From Gaeumannomyces sp. JS-464 (taxonomy: Eukaryota > Ascomycota > Sordariomycetes > Magnaporthales > Magnaporthaceae), in contig NGZR01000002.1 of the NCBI GenBank assembly GCA_002197995.1, positions 8,618,001-8,682,000 on the forward strand: a stretch of DNA of 64,000 nt, read 5' to 3'. Below the pieces are notes generated by a model, which saw only the letters and a program-made list of their open reading frames with translations, was not told the origin of the DNA and did not search any database. The translations under genes and the position numbers were made by a program. This document shows positions 1 to 10,466 of the stretch, piece by piece (the stretch's first letter is position 1; the number at the start of each line of letters is the position of its first letter).

Positions 1-3000
1 AGCGAGGCCGAAATTGTTGTAACGCGAATAAATGGTACAGGACTGTGGGAACGGCCTGTTGGCTGGACTGGGCAATTAGAGCTTGGCAAGATAGCAAGGG
101 AGATGGAGTAGAAATTTGGGATGGGACGCATCAGGAGTGGGCGCAAATCTCCCCTGGTCTGGCTGCATATTTTCCAGGCTGCAAACGTGGTTGCAATGTG
201 TGAGAGATCGACATCAGGCGTTCCCCTCCACCATCCTACATCGCTGTCCCGCATGTTCAATTCGCCCTTCCCGAGCCAATCTCAACATCCAAAATCGCGT
301 AGTCAGCCAACAAGAACAGCTAAAAACCTCTTAAAATGCCGGATCTTACACAGAGCTATTGCCTGGCCGCTACGTAACCCACCATGATGGTCTTTGAACC
401 ATGGCGGGGCTTAGCTACACGAGTGTGTACCCAGATAATTTGGAAGGCCCGGACTGGATTGAGGTAAGGCTGCGTGGGTGCCTAGTGTGGCTTGCGTGTC
501 CACCACGTATTTTCACCAATTGAATCTGGGCAACCAAGTTTGCTGTCATGTCCTTGCAGGTAGGCATAATTATGAGCCCCCTTGGACCCGATGCCGCGCT
601 TCCTGGGCCTGCAGAACTTCCTTCATGCAGGGCAGACTGGTGGCATGTCGGCGACCGCCGGGGGTTTTGCCAGTGGCCCTACCCAACTAATTACAAATAG
701 CTTTCGGGCAACAATGCAAAATCCATCTCGACATCCGTATTTAAAGGCATGCCGTGCACGTCTTGGGCCAAAGTTTGCGTAGGCTGTCAGCGCCATAACC
801 GTTTGAAGTGAGATCTTCCCTGCGAACTCTCCCCTATCCTCACCATCCAGTGGCTTCGGTCGTATGATCGAGGCATTGCTCACGCTATGGGGACGCTGGC
901 CAGGATGCCTCGACCGCCACCGCCGCGCTTTCGTTTCTCTACAGCCTTCTCCCGAGCGTCTCCGCTACCACAACGGTCGCTGTTGGCTGTGCTCACAGTG
1001 CGGCGGCCGTCAACTGTCGTGATGTGACCCCACTGGGCCAAAGCATTCCTGCCCATTTGGAGGCAAGGGCCACTACCCCTTACCGAAGACGCCACCACCG
1101 CCACGCCGCCACCAGGATCCGGATGGCGGTTGAGGATACGCAAGCAACACGCCAATAGCCTCGTGTACCCGCTTCTCGGCGCCGTCAAGTACGAGGGTTA
1201 CCGCAAGGCCGAGGGCGACTGGAGGCTCTAGTCCCTACTTTGCAACAGCCCTTGATGCTACCTGGATCTTTGGATCCTGGCGTTCTTGGTTGATAAGGAG
1301 GGCCGCAATCTTCCACGCACGTGGCCAGGTGATAGCGCAGCCGCAAGTACTGTCCTGTCATCTTGATAGATGATATGAACCCCGAGGGTGACACCGCGAT
1401 TCTGGTCTTGTGGTCTCGGATCGGACTACACAGGCCCCTTCTGTTGTCACGCCGACAACCAACGTCCCGGCTGCGCATAGATTGTCCCTATTCTAGCTCA
1501 GAAGCGTTGTAAAAACAACCGCTCGTTGGGGGATAGGATCAGTAGGAAACAAACCCCGTCATTTCGCCTCTTCAGCTTGCCTGCTTTGACGGATCTGGCG
1601 TTTACTCACACTACTGCTGGATGGCTATGCCATATGGCCCGTGAATCTCGGGTCTACCTGCAATATGATGGGACTCGTTGGCCTACCAGCAGCCGGCATC
1701 TGGACGGGAGGCTATGTGAGCTGCGGGGAATTTCGAATCTGCTAGGCATTATGACGGGGGATGCTGGTTCAGAGAAGGTTCAGGGGGAAAGGCATCGTCG
1801 GTTGAGATATCTTTTGGCTTAGTTGAGTCATGGTAAAACAAAGTTGAAGCCGTCGCAATCCTGAACGGAGTCAGACCAGTCGATTTACGTCACTAGATTG
1901 TGGTCCAGCAGTCAGATTGAGTGGAACCAACACCGGGAAAGTGAGTGTACAGAAATGTTTGCCAAGTGCAGTATTTGAGATCAAGACTCCTCCGTACCAC
2001 ACACAGAGAGCGTTTAGCTTCAACACCAATCATTCAAATACCAAGCTGCATCTTAACCTCGTCTCTCCTCATATCTACTATCCCAACAGTGCTAGGCTTT
2101 CCCCAGGTGGTTGCAGGAGGCGTGGGTCAACACTGGAGCCGCTGCTAACCTCGTCCAGTACGGAGATGTTGTGAATCCAGTAATTTGCCACTCGCTAACA
2201 GCGGCAACGAATAAGTGCTCATAATAGGGCTTTGGAATAACTACATCTAGGCCGGTGGCTACGCGACGTTTCTCTATGCTCTGTCCTGGCACTCCCTGGA
2301 AGGGCACATGGTGGCAACAACTAAAACAACTTCCATTTGCTTCTAACTTCTTTGCTACTTGTATGTTTGAAATAGAGGACAGGAGGGTCAAATGTTTCCG
2401 GCCCTCTTCGGCGAGCGTGCATTTATTGCCTGGGTGATCAGGGCTAGCTTGGAACACAACATGTCTGCCCGGAGAAGGCCCGATGGATAGAGGCCTGGAG
2501 AAGGGTGTCTGCTCAAGTCATGGAGGAGTGAAGAGACTGCCCAGCTGCCAATCAGCAAAGTGGCAGGGGCGTGTATATATTGAACCTTTCCCATCCCGAG
2601 AACCGGCCCGAACAAGGGCACCAACCCTAATGGAATTCCTCCTTCACTTGTCCCAGACCGTACCAGCGAACCACCTCGGGTCTGTGCTTTGCTGGTCCCC
2701 ACAGTCTAGATGCCAGATAAATTTCTTTCCCTCCAACCTTTCCCAGTTTTTACTTTTCGCTTTCCACCACCACCCCAGCAAATCTCCAGACCAAGATTCC
2801 TACCCAACGAAGCAGCCCAAACCAGAGATATACCAAGGAAGCAACCATTTCGGCTTGCCATTACGTTGGCTATCACCCTATCATTCCTTCTACAAACTGC
2901 TTGTCGCGAACTCGTCTGCAAAACGGGCAAATACCTTGGTACCTCTGGCCCACTTCATTCCCAAGTTGCCGCGCCACAGACAAGGACCTGTAAAGGTATG

Positions 3001-3104
3001 CCAGAAAGACAGTCCCCACCTCGCCTTCAGCCAAGTGGCATACGTCCCTCAAATCGTTAGCTGTATTGGTTCTACCTGCTAATCAACCATTCGCCCATGG
3101 CCAG
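1..3104. other. Intergenic or unassigned left end
   Basis: No gene was recognised here. Short open frames occur on both strands, but none shows a family motif, a signal peptide or convincing splice structure. The one stretch that looks mildly protein-like is a plus-strand frame from 887 to 1230, interrupted by a single in-frame TGA at 1025; it is listed as a finding. The 2000-3100 part is pyrimidine-rich on the plus strand, like an upstream region of the small gene that follows. Confidence 0.5.
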
Positions 3105-3455
3105 ATGTCTACTTCAGCGGTTATCACAACCAAGACGAAGCACGAGTTTATAGCTCGGACTGTCGCCAGCGCCGTGGTGATCGGCATACACGAAGAGATG
3201 GGCCACGACCCGGCCCAGATGGGTCAGATGTGCGCGGCGCAAGCGTCGCCCTCGGTCCTCGGGCTGGAGGGAAGGCTGCTGGGAGAGCTGGCTCTCCTCG
3301 GCGACGAGATGATCGCCATCATCGAGCAGATCGATGCCACGATGATGGCCGCCTTGGCCGACTCGGGAGCCCCGACCGGCGTGGCCGGCAAGATTTGGGC
3401 CAAGAATTGTGAGCGACTTCACGCAATGGTGATGTCTTTTTTTGAGCAGCCTTGA
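3105..3455 (+). CDS. Small hypothetical protein, possibly a last exon
   Basis: This is an open frame of 116 codons with strong G/C at third positions, unlike the flanking sequence. The product begins MSTSAVITTKTKHEF and is helical-looking, with regularly spaced Met, Ala and Leu and acidic residues; there is no signal peptide or membrane segment. I do not recognise the family. The ATG at 3105 directly follows CCAG, with TGCTAATC upstream, so an intron acceptor lies at the proposed start. The frame could therefore be the last exon of a longer gene whose upstream exons I could not find. An upstream in-frame ATG at 3066 would add 13 residues. It stops at TGA 3453-3455. Confidence 0.4.
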   Translation: MSTSAVITTKTKHEFIARTVASAVVIGIHEEMGHDPAQMGQMCAAQASPSVLGLEGRLLGELALLGDEMIAIIEQIDATMMAALADSGAPTGVAGKIWAKNCERLHAMVMSFFEQP

Positions 3456-5518
3456 AAAAGTAAGTGTTTCATCTTTGCTCCGAGGTCGTACCCAAGGTCC
3501 TCTTTGTTTCTTGTTCTAACCGAAACCATGGTCTAACGCTTGGAGGTGGCAGGGCTAGGTGTCTGCAGGCACGGGGAGTCTTTGGTATGTTGGGGGTCTG
3601 GTACAAAGGTGTGCCACAACAGCACGCCTTTATACCAGACGCCGTTGCGGTGCCGCCGGGCAGCCGCAACAGCACCCCTCCATACCAGACTCCGAGGTCT
3701 GTGCGGGCGCCCCTCTACCAGACTACCACCGGGGGTCTCTGCGCTTTGCTGGGCCGCACAGCTGGGGAGTCGACGGTACACCAACGTATCAAATACCGAC
3801 TGTCTGGGTGTGCTGTTGCGCTGCCTCCGGGCAGCCGCAACAGCACGCCTTTGTACCAGACTATGTCTGGGTTGTGCGCCCCATCAAACAACGGCTTGTC
3901 ACCACCACGTTCGGTTCTGGCATCACAAAGAGAGAGTTTTTATTCTACACAGCTATCTGTCTTTCTTTCCTCCCCATCAACAGAACTCTCACGGCTTGAT
4001 ATTTCAAAGCTACACCATGATAACCAAGGAGAGAAGGAGAAGGAGGAGGGAGATAGTAAGACTAAATAATTAATACTCTAATTTTCCCTGCCCCGCCAGA
4101 ACCTCTTAAATCTTTCTGGTAATTACAGTCAGCCATTGACCGTCTGGGCCACCTTGCTATGTCAAGCTTAGCTGGCTCACGTGGCACTTAGCTAGCTTTC
4201 ATATGATTTGCTGGGCCTATAGCTGCTGGCTTGCTGCACATGCTGCTTGTTGCGTCGGGTGCGCATCCTGGAGAGAGCGACTTCAACAGCTGCAATCTGG
4301 CGCGTTTGAGAGACAATCGCTGCGGACACAGCGTGGCGGGATGTTGGGCCTGTCCGCTGCCCCCAACATACCGCCTCCGCCCGGAATGCTCGTCTCAGGA
4401 CAGACTGATAATTACTTCATAGTTTCTCTCACCTCATCCTTAACTCTGATACCCTTCGTGTCAGTCAATGCCAGAGCAAGCAACTGCCTTCGGCTTCTGG
4501 TTCTTCGCTATTACACTAAGGCACCGCCCGGGGGCAAGGGCCCGCCATGACGTTGGCATCCATCCACGGTCATTTGTGGGACCCCTTCTCCCCGGGGACC
4601 CAATGCCAGGATTTGGATTTGGCAACGACAGTGAGAAGCGCGGAAAGCCACAGCACCAGCCACCCGGCGGGAGGAAGATAAAGGACTTGGTATTTCTGGA
4701 ATGCATAATTATCCATTCCCTTTCTCCTCTCGTAAGTCTCTGCCCCCAGCGGCATTCTGGTCTGCTTGGCCAAGTCCGCCGTGGTCCTTCGCCATTGCAA
4801 GATCAAATGTGGCGCCAGGGGGAACAATGCTAAGGACCACACCTCAAATTCCCTGGTGGGTCTGCACCCCTAAATCCAGCCACACCCTCAATCGAATGGC
4901 AGCACCCGAAGCTGGGGACAATACGAAGCGAAAACCTGTCGACCGGCAGCCGGCGAGCCCGGCCAGCCAACCAGCAAGGGACTTTTCAGCCGCAAATGTC
5001 CCAGAAGCTGGGCTAATCTATCGCATCTTTGTTCCGTCATCAGGCGACGTCACTGATCGCCAGAGGAATGCTCCCCTGACGCCATCCTGTATCTGTGGCC
5101 CGCAGCCGAGGAGGGCCGTAGCGTAACCCATCGGGTATCCGGCCTTCCAGAATGCTTCGGTGGTACAGACGCTCGTTGCCGTCGCGTGTTTGCTCGTCAG
5201 TCGTGGCGACCGGGGAGCACATCCCGCAGGCCGCTCGCCCCGGCCCCGTGGAAGAATGTGGGCAATAACATGGTCGACCAGCCACACCCAAGCATTGCGA
5301 CACGCAAACGCAAGCATTCTTTAAATTCGGAGTTGCCCTTGATATTGTCTTTCCTCGCCTCACGGCCAAAGCTAGGGGATCGCCATTGTGTATAAGAGCT
5401 ATCTTGTATTCTGTTCCATGTCGGCCAAGTTTCCTCCCCAGCAAAGAGCCAACAACCATTCCACCTCGGCTGGCCGTTTCAGTCTTTCTACCGCCAAAAA
5501 TTCCGTGACCCAATCAGC
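3456..5518. other. Intergenic region with repeats
   Basis: No supported gene is visible. The part from 3613 to 3862 holds imperfect repeats, annotated separately. The rest carries only short, mutually overlapping open frames without motifs. The last 400 bases should contain the promoter of the carboxypeptidase gene, but no clear TATA box was identified. Confidence 0.5.
3613..3862. repeat. Dispersed 51-bp imperfect repeat, 2 full copies plus 1 partial
   Basis: Full copies lie at 3641-3691 and 3812-3862. They share the core CGGGCAGCCGCAACAGCAC and end in TACCAGACT, differing at only about seven positions, mostly transitions. A truncated copy at 3613-3640 keeps the CAACAGCAC...TATACCAGAC half. 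The segment between the full copies repeats the TACCAGACT tail once more near 3716-3724. It is non-coding as far as I can see. Confidence 0.75.
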
Positions 5519-6969
5519 ATGGTTCCCAAGATGAGCTTGTCGATATTCCTCTGCTGCCTCTGGGTGTGGGCGGCCTCAGCCTGCCTGACAGAGATGGAAA
5601 GTCGTGGCGAGAACCTTTCTACCGTCGCAAGGGCCCGGCGGCGATGGCAACGGCACCTTCCTCCCCGTCTCGACGACCGACCGCTTCGCTGGGGGCAATA
5701 ATCCACCTCGGGGTGGGCAGCCAGCCTGCCGGCGGCCCGCGGTCTCCTCCATCATGAGCATGGCCGAGATCAAGTCGGCCTCGCAGGCGCTTAGCGAAGC
5801 GGTTCAAGGCGTCGAGCTGTTCGACGCGCCCGAGAAGACCTACAACAACGCCACCTTCTTCGGTCTCCGCGTCGGCGGCAAGGCTAGCAAGGGCAGGCCG
5901 GGTAACTACAAGGGGCATAGCGTCCTCCTCTTTGCTGCAGCCCACGCCCGAGAGAGAGGGCGGGCCAGACCACCTGCTCTACTTCGTCTCGGATCTCCTC
6001 TGGGCGCGCGAGGAGAAGAAGGGCCTCACGTACGGCGGCGTCCGGTACACGGCCAAGCAAGTCGCCAATGCTCTGGACCTAGGGCTCGTGGTGATCCCTG
6101 TAGCCAATCCGTAAGTTGGAACCCCGCAGTCAGAGCGCTCTACTACCTCCCGGGGCGCCGGTGTGCTGACAATGGTCTCCAACCGCAGAGACGGCGTGGC
6201 CTACGACCAAGAGACAAACAGCTGCTGGCGCAAGAACCGCAACCCCCAAAACGCGATCCCCGACAACCCGGCCTCGATCGGCGTCGACCTGAACCGCAAC
6301 TACGACGTCGCGTGGGACGTGAACAAGTACATGGCGCCCGAGACCATCGGCACGGACCCGCAGTTCGACCCGCGCAGCCCGGCCAGCCAGGTGTACCACG
6401 GCTCGGCGGCCTTCTCGGAGCCCGAGACGCGCAACGTGCGCTGGGTGCTCGACACGCACCCAAACGTCGGCTGGCTGGCGGACCTGCACTCGGTGGCGGG
6501 CATGGTGATCCACGGCTGGTGCTTCGACACGATCCAGTCGGACGACAAGGACATGAACTGGCGCAACCCGGCCTACGACGGCAAGCGCGGCGTCCTGCCC
6601 GACCGCCCCGGGTTCGAGTACCGCGAGTACATGGACCAGCACGACTGGGACACGCTGTCGCTGGCTGCGGACCGCATCGCGGGCGGGATGAACAACGCGG
6701 GGATGCAGTCGTTCCCGTCGTTGGAGGCCATGCACGGCGTCGGGCCCAGCACGGGCTGCTCGGTCGACCACGCCTACAGCCGGCACATTGTCGACAGGTC
6801 CAAGAACAAGTTGTTTGGGTTCGGCATCGAGTTCGGGTACGGTAACAACGCGGCGGCGGAGCAGGGGTTCTGCCCCTTCTACCCGGACCAGACCGAGTTC
6901 GACGCGACGCGGTACACGGTCGGGGCTGGGCTCATGGAGCTACTTCTGCAGGCCGATAAGAAGAAATGA
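5519..6969 (+). CDS. Secreted M14 zinc carboxypeptidase (frameshifts in exon 1)
   Basis: This is a metallocarboxypeptidase that removes C-terminal residues from peptides outside the cell. A signal peptide follows MVPK (MSLSIFLCCLWVWAASA). The zinc motif HxxE is HARE (His 5943-5945, Glu 5952-5954). The substrate region is NPDG...WRKNRN then GVDLNRNYD, the third zinc ligand is the His of ADLHS, and the catalytic Glu lies in GIEFGYGN near 6829. One intron spans 6111-6188 (GTAAGT...CAG) and splits the codon for Pro of NPDG in phase. Exon 1 is readable only across three frames. The switches are at about 5580 (a C apparently missing), 5631-5633 (a G missing) and 5958-5960 (a G extra). With these counted the gene has 454 codons, the normal length for the family. 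Start may be 5519 or 5531. Either consensus errors or a recent pseudogene would fit; I favour errors. Confidence 0.85.
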
Positions 6970-7249
6970 GCTGGGGGGAGTCTGAAGACAACGGGGCGGC
7001 CTGTCAGCGGGAGACGTTGTGGTGATCACGAAGTGATCGTTTGTATGTATTGATAAACATTAGTTGTAAAAGGCATGTCAGCCAGTACAGTAGCGTCAAG
7101 ACGCTGTGGCACACAATCGAGTTGCAGTGGGACTCGGCTTGCATCGTTGGCTGCCCTCCCTTACATCATCTTTTCTGCCTCCCTCCGCCCTCCCCCACCG
7201 CGACTTTCCAGGTCCAACCTCGATCAAATACTTTCCACGCAACGCAGCC

Positions 7250-8610
7250 ATCCTCTGGAACGGCGGCGGCCTAGTACCGGCCGAGGGCAACTCGACCATT
7301 CGCATTTTGCGCATCCACCCCACCCCGTCCGATGTGCCTCTCGCAGATGTCTGCTTCACGCCAATCTCGATGACAGGCCCGTCTACGACGCGCTGTCCCA
7401 TACGTGGGGCGACCCGGACATGCGCGAGACGATTCTTCTGCGGGGCCATGAGAGGAGCGGCCAAGAAAACGGTGACGACCCCGAGCCAAACCGAAGACCA
7501 CTCCTATGTATCACAGCGAACCTCTACGCCACGCTCAACGGCTGCGCTCGCCTTCCGCACAGAGCCCGGCCGCCATCTGGGCCGACCTCACCTACACCCA
7601 GCTCAGACACGGGCTGACCTACATCCGGCGCAGGCACGGGCTGACCTACATCCGGCGAGGAGGCTGCTGCGAGCGAGCTGGTGCCTGGCTTTCTCGCTAG
7701 GTTCGCCCTGCCTGCCGCCTCCCAGCCCGACGTCCAGCCAGAATGCCCCCAGCCGCCTTCCGCAATAATGCTGTGTCGGACTTCTGGAGGGATACCCGCT
7801 CACTGGCCGGACCAACGTCCGAGACGACTGTCCTGGGGAAGAAGCTCGCAGTGTCGGGCGCGCTCGTGAGTGTTCAGGAGCGCCCAAATCGACAAGCTTG
7901 GGTGCTACCACGCAAAGACGGATCCGTGTACGTACCCGCCGCCGCGCAGCAGCATCAGGCCCGGAAGCACCACTGTCGACGGCCGTCCAGCCCTCGCTGT
8001 GAGCAGATGCGGCGTCGATGCAGTAGCGGAGGGTCTTGCTCCCGCCCGTCAGGTCCATGAGTGATCTTGCGATCTAATTACGCGTGGCAAGACGCTTGAG
8101 ACCCAGTGCTGTCTGCTGCTTCGTGTCCCGTCACACTGGGACTGCGTTCTTACGCAAACGGCAGAGGTTAGCGCCCGCAAGAACGACGATGGGAAATGCC
8201 AAAAGTCCGCGTCTCCGGGGTCGCCGCGGGGGCTTTACCATTTGGCCGAAGTCAGAGATCCGCTCGATCCAGTCGCGAAACATCTGGACCTGAAGGGGCA
8301 GCCAGCATCCGTCAAGTCTCAGGCTGTTACACTAATGGCCCAGACGCAATTACAGGACTACGTCGGCCCGCGACAGTAGGCCCGCAGAACCAGCGACGGC
8401 ATCGCCCGACTGTTGCCCGCAAGTGCCCAAGTTGGGGACCCCGTGTTTGTTGGGAGGGGAGACGTTTAGGAGAACGAGTTCGTCATCTGGGAGGCAAAGA
8501 AAGAGAAAGATCTGCAGAACGCCCGGGCGAACGAGAGATACAGGCGGTAGTGAAGAAGAGAGTTTGTTCAGGCTCTTGGGTACCTGTTCTGCGTCTGACG
8601 GGCCGGTCAG
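7250..8610 (+). pseudogene. Decayed HET-domain (heterokaryon incompatibility) gene
   Basis: HET-domain proteins trigger cell death when incompatible hyphae fuse. The start of the domain is visible as IRILRIHPTPSD in one frame (from about 7300). After a shift near 7365 it continues as DDRPVYDALSHTWGDPDM and then LLCITANLYATL, which match the usual 'YeALSYtWGdp' and 'iTaNLyaaLr' blocks. The next block reads IWADLTY in a third frame (7573-7596), where the family has WADaiCINQ. The Cys-Ile-Asn-Gln part is missing and a 27-bp tandem duplication (7608-7657) sits instead. Near 8390-8460 one frame reads RTSDGIARLLPASAQVGD, like the C-terminal 'GLgPasaqvGD' region, followed by stops. Several frame changes, the duplication and stop codons together support a real pseudogene rather than a sequencing slip. 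Confidence 0.6.
7608..7657. repeat. 27-bp tandem duplication inside the HET remnant
   Basis: The 23-bp sequence CACGGGCTGACCTACATCCGGCG occurs at 7608-7630 and again, exactly, at 7635-7657, separated by CAGG. In the frame that carries WADLTY the unit encodes HGLTYIRR twice. It replaces the conserved CINQ segment of the HET domain. Confidence 0.85.
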
Positions 8611-9410
8611 CTACAACTTTGGGGATCTAGTATGGGAGAATCATGTCTTCATTTAGCTTTCATCCCCATCCACTCCCTTCCAGGTCTTGCGAGGTTGGCT
8701 GGGGCCGCGACCGAGATTGCGGTCATGCTCATGTCGCGGGAGTCGCCATCGCGCACACTGATCACCATAGCTCCAGCATCACAAGAGGGCCGGGGATGAT
8801 ACGTGCTGCAATAGGGGAAGCACGGGGGAGCCTATTTTGGGCAATTACAAGGAAGTAGCATTTCCAAGGAGCCGCGGGATGTCGAGATTGCATAGCAGCA
8901 CGGTCCTTCCAGGCCCGCAGAAGAAAGTGGCTTTCCAGGGGGAATTGAGTCGTACGGTTGAAAGGTGCTACCAGAATTTGGGCACGAAAAAAAGGAGAAG
9001 TATAGGCTTCAAGCAGGGAGATGCATGTTTTGGTTTCGTTTTTTCCCCCGTCCATAGAACGGACAGCGCGTGGCGATGCCGCTCCTCCAGCCTCCTGAGC
9101 CTCAACCCCTAGCACGCCGCGAGCGTCGTAATTGGCTCGCACTGCCCAGGCACCCTCTCTGCCGGCAGTTACGTAGGCCGCCCCGTATTTCGGCTTGTAT
9201 TGCCCCAGAGGGCTACCATGGAATGATGTCAGTCTCTCCACCATCGCAAGAGCAGCAGGCGACGAAGCGACTCAGGCAGGGCAGAACACCAAAACGCTAA
9301 TGCCGATCGGTGGGCGCTTCCATGGAAATACGACGTTGCGCTGGACCTGGTAGCATCGCGACACGGGGTGCCATCAAGATGCGCATTGACTGGCCGCCGT
9401 TTTCAGGCGG
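8611..9410. other. Intergenic
   Basis: No supported gene. A 160-codon minus-strand open frame (8762-9244) has no recognisable motif or splice context and lies in the upstream region of the phiA-like gene. I treat it as chance. Confidence 0.4.
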
Positions 9411-9417
9411 TATAAAG
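9411..9417 (+). promoter_or_regulatory. TATA box of the phiA-like gene
   Basis: TATAAAG lies 160 bases before the ATG at 9571. The stretch in between is C-rich with CCACACCAACTTCAG-type pyrimidine tracts, typical of strongly expressed fungal secreted-protein genes. This is inferred from position and sequence only. Confidence 0.55.
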
Positions 9418-9570
9418 TGAAGCTTGCAGCAGCGCCAAAGCCATCCAGAAGACTCCCTCTCGCACCCCATCCCACGCCGGTGCATCATCATCACTAATAG
9501 TCCTCCGACCACACCAACTTCAGCGCAAACATTCACTTGTCTTGCACTTCCGGCGCAAACCACCGCCAAG

Positions 9571-10158
9571 ATGCAGTTCCCCACCCTCGCCGCCTCCGCC
9601 CTCTCCCTCCTGGCCGCCTCGGCCTCCGCCGCCGCCGTGGCCCCTCGCCAGGCGCCTCCCCCGGCCCCGCTCCCCGCCAACGCGCGCTTCCAGCTCATCG
9701 CGCTGCGGTCCGGCAGCGACGTGCACCTGCAGTGGGTCGGCGCCGCCAAGAGCGGCCTGTTCCTGCGCCCCGCGCAGGAGGCCGGCTGCGACCGTGGCGA
9801 GGACAGCGGCCAGGCCACCTTCTACATCGACAACGGCGACATGTACCTGTACGCCGCCTCGGCGACGCCGCAGCAGCTCTGGGTTGACCGCTCCGGCATG
9901 GGCCAGGGCCAGGTCGGCTACACGACGGGCGCGCAGCCCAAGCCGCGCAACGGCGAGCGCGGCAACTTCAGGCTAGACGAGTTCAACAACCTGATCCAGA
10001 ACAACTCCACCTTCATGGCCTGCCCCGGTGCCCTCGATGGCGCCTGGAGCATCTGGACCTCTGGCGTCGACGCGCCCCAGGGCTACAAGGGCTGCCTGGG
10101 CGTCTCGCTCCGCGCCTCCGAGGTCAAGGAGCCCATCAGCTGCCTGTACACGTCTTAA
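9571..10158 (+). CDS. phiA: Secreted cell-wall protein, phiA family
   Basis: An intact single-exon gene of 195 codons. PhiA-family proteins are small secreted wall proteins linked to phialide and conidium development in Aspergillus. The N-terminus (MQFPTLAASALSLLAASASA) is a clear signal peptide, followed by a VAPRQ stretch that may be a propeptide end. The mature part opens with FQLIALRSGSDVHLQ, where the family has 'F.l.aiRSGSpih'. It continues with GLFL, then DRSGMGQGQVGY, which matches the family hallmark, and ends with paired Cys blocks (MACPGA, KGCLG, SCLYTS). The start context is GCCAAGATGC. It is convergent with the PARG-like gene, 308 bases away. The family call is good; a role in conidiation here is inference. 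Confidence 0.75.
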   Translation: MQFPTLAASALSLLAASASAAAVAPRQAPPPAPLPANARFQLIALRSGSDVHLQWVGAAKSGLFLRPAQEAGCDRGEDSGQATFYIDNGDMYLYAASATPQQLWVDRSGMGQGQVGYTTGAQPKPRNGERGNFRLDEFNNLIQNNSTFMACPGALDGAWSIWTSGVDAPQGYKGCLGVSLRASEVKEPISCLYTS

Positions 10159-10466
10159 GCGGCGAATACCACGGCAGACAGAACAAGGGATGATCGGTAG
10201 CTTACGGCCATTGTATTTATTTATACGTCTTAATTGTAAATTACAACGCTTGTTGGAAGGTGTGTGCGTGTGTTCACAAGACGACGTCCAAAAGCCCAAG
10301 CATTCGCGACGCTTCAATAATCAAGTCCTGGGGTTATACACGAGAAAACATGATCGCCTGATGCCTACTGTGGCATCGTTATGGGCGAATCTGCAAAAAT
10401 CGAAAGCCCATCTTAAAGTAGACGGGGTGCATGTCGACGGTGAAAGATGCTCCACGCGCCAATGGA
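10159..10466. other. Convergent 3' spacer
   Basis: A 308-bp spacer between the stops of the phiA-like gene (plus) and the PARG-like gene (minus). It must hold both 3' UTRs. AT-rich patches such as TATTTATTTATACG near 10215 could serve 3'-end formation; nothing else is evident. Confidence 0.5.

Noticed and set aside
2483..3082. 199-codon plus-strand open frame
   Set aside because: No motif, ordinary composition for a pyrimidine-rich upstream region, and overlapping frames of similar length.
6130..6786. 218-codon minus-strand open frame over the carboxypeptidase
   Set aside because: It is antisense to the conserved M14 exon 2. High G/C at third positions on the real strand keeps the opposite strand open.
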